Position numbers and translations under genes: made by a program
From: Candidatus Gastranaerophilales bacterium
GTDB lineage: Bacteria; Cyanobacteriota; Vampirovibrionia; Gastranaerophilales; Gastranaerophilaceae
NCBI GenBank assembly: GCA_944324915.1
Contig: CALUYD010000001.1
Coordinates: 186,001 to 250,000 of the forward strand
DNA length: 64,000 nucleotides
Reading direction: 5' to 3'
Shown: positions 61,056 to 64,000 of the stretch, piece by piece
How positions within the stretch are numbered: position 1 is the stretch's first letter
Layout of the letters: every line of letters begins with the position of its first letter
The notes under the pieces: generated by a model
Told to the model about the DNA's origin: nothing
Database searches by the model: none
The model's input: the letters and a program-made list of their open reading frames with translations, nothing else

Positions 61056-62669
61056 ATGAACAACAAAAATAAAAAAATTATAATTTTTATTGCCGTTTTA
61101 ATATTTTTTGCAAACAGCCTAAATTCTGCATTTGCAATTGAAGAAAATACACCTCAAGAAACAAAAAAACCAAAATTTTCTTGGTTTAAGAAAAATAAAA
61201 ATAATGCTTCCAAAGACGATACTTCAAATAATACAACCACAACAAAAAAATTAAACAATAAAAAAACAAGAGTTGAAGATATAAAATTGCCCCAAATTAC
61301 AGAAGGCAGACCGAAAATCCCATTTAATAAACTTTCTGTTATGTCAATTGATGATTGCGTAGAATATGCAATCAATCACAATCCTAATTTAGCAGTTTCA
61401 ACACAAAGAATTGAAGCCGCAAAATCAGGCATAGGACAAGCTCGCTCTAATTATGCACCAAAATTAACAGGAAGAATTAATTATAATCACAACGATACAA
61501 GAGCAACAGCTGCAAGTACAAACAACGATAGCGCAGGTTTTAACGTTGGTATTTCAGAAATGATTTGGGATTTTGGAAGAACAACAGCAAAAATAAACAT
61601 GGCAAAATATGATACAGAATCAGCTCAATATGACTATGATTATGATGTTTTAGATGTTGTTTATAATGTTAGAATTAACTATTTCAAAGTTTTAGCAGCG
61701 CTCGCTCATCTTGATATATACGAACAAAACGTAAGAATTCAAACTCTTAACAAAGAAAGAACTCAAGCAATGTTTGATGAGGGTTTAAAATCTAAAATCG
61801 ATGTGGTAAATGCTGATGTTAACCTAACGGATGCTAAAATTCAACTCGTTGAAGGTCAAAACAATCTTCAAATTGCTTTGATAAATTTGAAAAATTCAAT
61901 GTTTTTCCAAGAAGATGAACCTTTTATTGTTGAAAACACCGAAAATTTTAATTTCTTAAAAACAAGCTATAAAGAAAAAATCGAAAGTTTGACCACAATT
62001 AAACCATCGGAAAATAAAATCAAAGTCAATAAAGACGGTTTAATTATGCTATCATCAGGAATTGAGCATAAAGATATAATTCAAAATTTTGAATTTGTTC
62101 CTATGACAATATCTAAAAAAGAAGCAGTAGAGCAAGCTCTTGAAATGCGACCAGATTTAAAATCAAATGAAATGATAGCAAGAGTTCAAGAAGAATCTCT
62201 AAAAGCAATCAAAAAGCAATATCTCCCTGAAATCACAGGCGATTTAACTTGGGGCTATACAAAATATGACGGAAGATATTCAAGCCCATTGCAATTAGGC
62301 GCAAGCGTGGGTCTTGGTTCAATAAATCCTATGGGTATTCATTATCAGGTTAAAGAAGGTGAAAGTTTGCTTGATATTGCATATCATAATGTTAATATTG
62401 CAAAAACAGATATTTTTTGGGAAGTTCAAACCAATTATGTTAATATGCGCCAATTAGAGCGCCAAATTCCTCTTATGAATTTAAAAGTTAAAGCAACGCT
62501 TGAAAATTTTGAATTGGCAGATGGTAGATATAGCGTTGGTTTAAATAACTATGTAGAATTACAAGATGCACTAACTAACTACAACAATTCGCAGTTGAAT
62601 TTTGTAGAGGCTGTGTTTAATTATAATGTAGCAAGAGAAACTTTATTAAAATCCATGGGGGTTAAATGA
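61056..62669 (+). CDS. TolC-family outer membrane efflux protein (second)
   Basis: The 537-residue protein has a signal peptide (MNNKNKKIIIFIAVLIFFAN, ending near ALNSAFA) and then a Lys/Asn/Thr-rich linker to about residue 80. Two OEP repeats of long helices follow (about 95-280, 345-535; ERTQAMFDEGLKSKIDVVNADVN and FELADGRYSVGLNNYVELQDAL). It shares layout with the TolC protein at 11-12.5 kb but is clearly a different copy. It precedes a MacA-like adaptor and a MacB-like ABC gene, so this is a type I or MacAB-type exporter. ATGA overlap with the adaptor gene. Confidence 0.92.
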   Translation: MNNKNKKIIIFIAVLIFFANSLNSAFAIEENTPQETKKPKFSWFKKNKNNASKDDTSNNTTTTKKLNNKKTRVEDIKLPQITEGRPKIPFNKLSVMSIDDCVEYAINHNPNLAVSTQRIEAAKSGIGQARSNYAPKLTGRINYNHNDTRATAASTNNDSAGFNVGISEMIWDFGRTTAKINMAKYDTESAQYDYDYDVLDVVYNVRINYFKVLAALAHLDIYEQNVRIQTLNKERTQAMFDEGLKSKIDVVNADVNLTDAKIQLVEGQNNLQIALINLKNSMFFQEDEPFIVENTENFNFLKTSYKEKIESLTTIKPSENKIKVNKDGLIMLSSGIEHKDIIQNFEFVPMTISKKEAVEQALEMRPDLKSNEMIARVQEESLKAIKKQYLPEITGDLTWGYTKYDGRYSSPLQLGASVGLGSINPMGIHYQVKEGESLLDIAYHNVNIAKTDIFWEVQTNYVNMRQLERQIPLMNLKVKATLENFELADGRYSVGLNNYVELQDALTNYNNSQLNFVEAVFNYNVARETLLKSMGVK

Positions 62670-63808
62670 AGAAAAGATATATAATAGGAGCAATTTGCGC
62701 TTCATTTATTTTATTATTATTAATGAGTTTTGTTAAAAACGGCTCTATAAAATATACAACAAAACCTGTAACTAAAGGAACAATTACTCAATATGTTGAA
62801 GCGTCAGGTACAATTAAACCAATCAACACTATCGCAGTAGGTACACAAGTTTCAGGAACAGTATCTAAAATTTATGTTGATTATAACTCAACCGTAAAAC
62901 AAGGTGATTTATTAGCAGAATTAGACCCAAGTTTATTTCAAGCTAATGTTGACCAATCAAGCGCAAAATTAAATAATGCAAAAGCTACATACGCAAAAGC
63001 TCAAGCAACACTAAACTATAAGAAAAACAATTATCAAAGATATAAACATCTTTATGAAAAACATTATGTTTCAAGAGATGATGTTGAGTTAGCTCAAGCA
63101 AATTATCTTCAAGCTAAAGCTGAACTTGATTCTGCTAAAGCTGATGTTAGCGCACAAAGTGCCGCTTTAGAAAATAATTTAACAAATTTAAGATATTCAA
63201 AAATTACATCACCTGTTGATGGAACAGTTATTTCAAGAGCGGTTGACGTAGGTCAAACAGTTGCTGCAAGTTTTAACACACCAACATTATTTGAAGTAGC
63301 CAAAGACCTTACTAAAATGCAAATTGAAACAAGTGTTTCTGAAGCTGACATTGGAAAAATTAAAGTAGGACAAGACGCAACATACACTCTAGACGGCTAT
63401 CAAGATAAAAAATTCCACGGCGAAGTTACTCAAGTCCGCCTTGCTTCAACCACTACAAACAATGTTGTTACATATACAGTTATCATTTCCGTTGATAATA
63501 CAGAAAAATTTGCAATCCCCGGAATGACAGCAAATGTTTCTATTAAAGTAGGCGAAGCAAAAGATGTTCTTTGCGTTGAAAATAGAGCCTTTAAGTTCAC
63601 TCTTGAAGATTCTAAAAAATATGAAAAGCAAGGAGTTTGGATTTTAACTTCATCAGGTCCAAAACGCTATGATGTTGAAATTGGTTTATCCGATGATAAT
63701 AAATCACAAATTATTTCAAATGAAATAAAAGAAGGAGATAAAGTAATTATCTCATCATCAGATAACAAGAAAAAACAAAATCAAAAACAAGCAGGCAGGA
63801 TGTTTTAA
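62666..63808 (+). CDS. macA: MacA-like periplasmic adaptor (membrane fusion protein)
   Basis: The 380-residue adaptor has an N-terminal membrane anchor (residues 4-23), a lipoyl half ([44 protein letters not shown]), a helical hairpin (about 90-165), and the second half ([41 protein letters not shown]). Beta-barrel and membrane-proximal domains end in [15 protein letters not shown]. HlyD/MacA type; it bridges the MacB-like ATPase/permease and the TolC protein. Start overlaps the TolC gene stop (ATGA). Confidence 0.92.
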   Translation: MKKRYIIGAICASFILLLLMSFVKNGSIKYTTKPVTKGTITQYVEASGTIKPINTIAVGTQVSGTVSKIYVDYNSTVKQGDLLAELDPSLFQANVDQSSAKLNNAKATYAKAQATLNYKKNNYQRYKHLYEKHYVSRDDVELAQANYLQAKAELDSAKADVSAQSAALENNLTNLRYSKITSPVDGTVISRAVDVGQTVAASFNTPTLFEVAKDLTKMQIETSVSEADIGKIKVGQDATYTLDGYQDKKFHGEVTQVRLASTTTNNVVTYTVIISVDNTEKFAIPGMTANVSIKVGEAKDVLCVENRAFKFTLEDSKKYEKQGVWILTSSGPKRYDVEIGLSDDNKSQIISNEIKEGDKVIISSSDNKKKQNQKQAGRMF

Positions 63809-64000
63809 TGTCATTAATATCTGTTAAAAATGCTATAAGAACTTATGAAATGGGCGATGAAACATTTTACGCTCTAAATGATGTGTCTTTTGAAATTGAA
63901 GAAGGCGAATTTGTAGCAATTATGGGAGCTTCAGGCTCAGGTAAATCAACTTGTATGAATATGCTTGGTACACTTGATAGACCAACCTCAGGGCAATATC
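63808..64000 (+). CDS. macB: MacB-like ABC transporter ATP-binding part, start only
   Basis: The first 64 codons of an ABC ATPase, cut by the window end. It contains the Walker A motif GASGSGKST after EGEFVAIM, and [15 protein letters not shown], which is close to MacB/LolD proteins. The TAATG junction with the adaptor shows coupling. A permease part or separate gene is probably beyond the window. LolD or a plain ABC efflux ATPase is the alternative. Confidence 0.88.
   Translation, partial: MSLISVKNAIRTYEMGDETFYALNDVSFEIEEGEFVAIMGASGSGKSTCMNMLGTLDRPTSGQY

Overview
The window is AT-rich, densely coded DNA from a Gram-negative-type bacterium. It carries two TolC-type export systems, an MCE-domain protein and secreted proteins with signal peptides. 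It also has FtsZ, MurC/MurB/Ddl and FtsQ, plus several anaerobic or fermentative traits: a four-subunit 2-oxoacid:ferredoxin oxidoreductase, a membrane pyrophosphatase and an iron alcohol dehydrogenase. A GH57 glucan branching enzyme, a SpoIID-domain protein and YajQ add to this picture. My best guess is a gut or animal-associated non-photosynthetic relative of cyanobacteria (Gastranaerophilales, 'Melainabacteria'/Vampirovibrionia). That is an inference from gene content and style; no 16S gene is present.

Layout. 1-8.2 kb: the end of a GGDEF protein, a minus-strand cluster (PAS pseudo-kinase, sugar-type ABC ATPase, prmC), tsaD, a secreted TPR/beta-propeller protein and a GH57 branching enzyme. 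8.4-17.0 kb: an unusual PurH-like protein, an MFS exporter and an RND tripartite efflux operon. 17.2-30.5 kb: a degenerate REC-GGDEF protein, fabI, a soluble protein built on the cytoplasmic domain of the type III export gate (FlhA/SctV), an M16 protease, pgk, an HD-GYP regulator, a MATE transporter and a GlcD-type oxidase. 30.5-37.9 kb: RNase P RNA, the membrane pyrophosphatase, the kor operon and a radical-SAM protein. 38.0-43.5 kb: ftsZ, ylxR, a DnaQ-like exonuclease, an MCE protein and pnp.

43.5-49.3 kb is an accessory island. It starts with a duplicated pnp tail and terminator around a GC-richer repeat element. An array of palindromic elements follows, one of which encloses a GIY-YIG nuclease gene. 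Beyond it lie short exported and membrane proteins, two XRE regulators and an AbiE-type toxin-antitoxin pair in convergent orientation. 49.3-54.9 kb: a PLP enzyme, Hsp20, iron ADH, an MBL hydrolase, a SpoIID protein and HU. 55-64 kb: YajQ, a glycosyltransferase, a murC-murB-ddl-ftsQ cluster and a second export operon (TolC, MacA-like, start of MacB-like).

Four observations stand out. First, the GIY-YIG gene lies between the same inverted ends that bound three short gene-less elements in the same array; this looks like an autonomous/non-autonomous mobile or self-propagating repeat system. Second, a protein consists of the FlhA/SctV cytoplasmic domain with no membrane part. Third, AbiEi and AbiEii are encoded tail-to-tail, with a perfect palindrome in the antitoxin promoter. 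Fourth, a PurH-like protein lacks the IMP cyclohydrolase active-site segment. Second-messenger and two-component themes recur: an active-looking GGDEF protein with an inhibitory site, an HD-GYP protein, YajQ, and two proteins whose signalling residues are lost.
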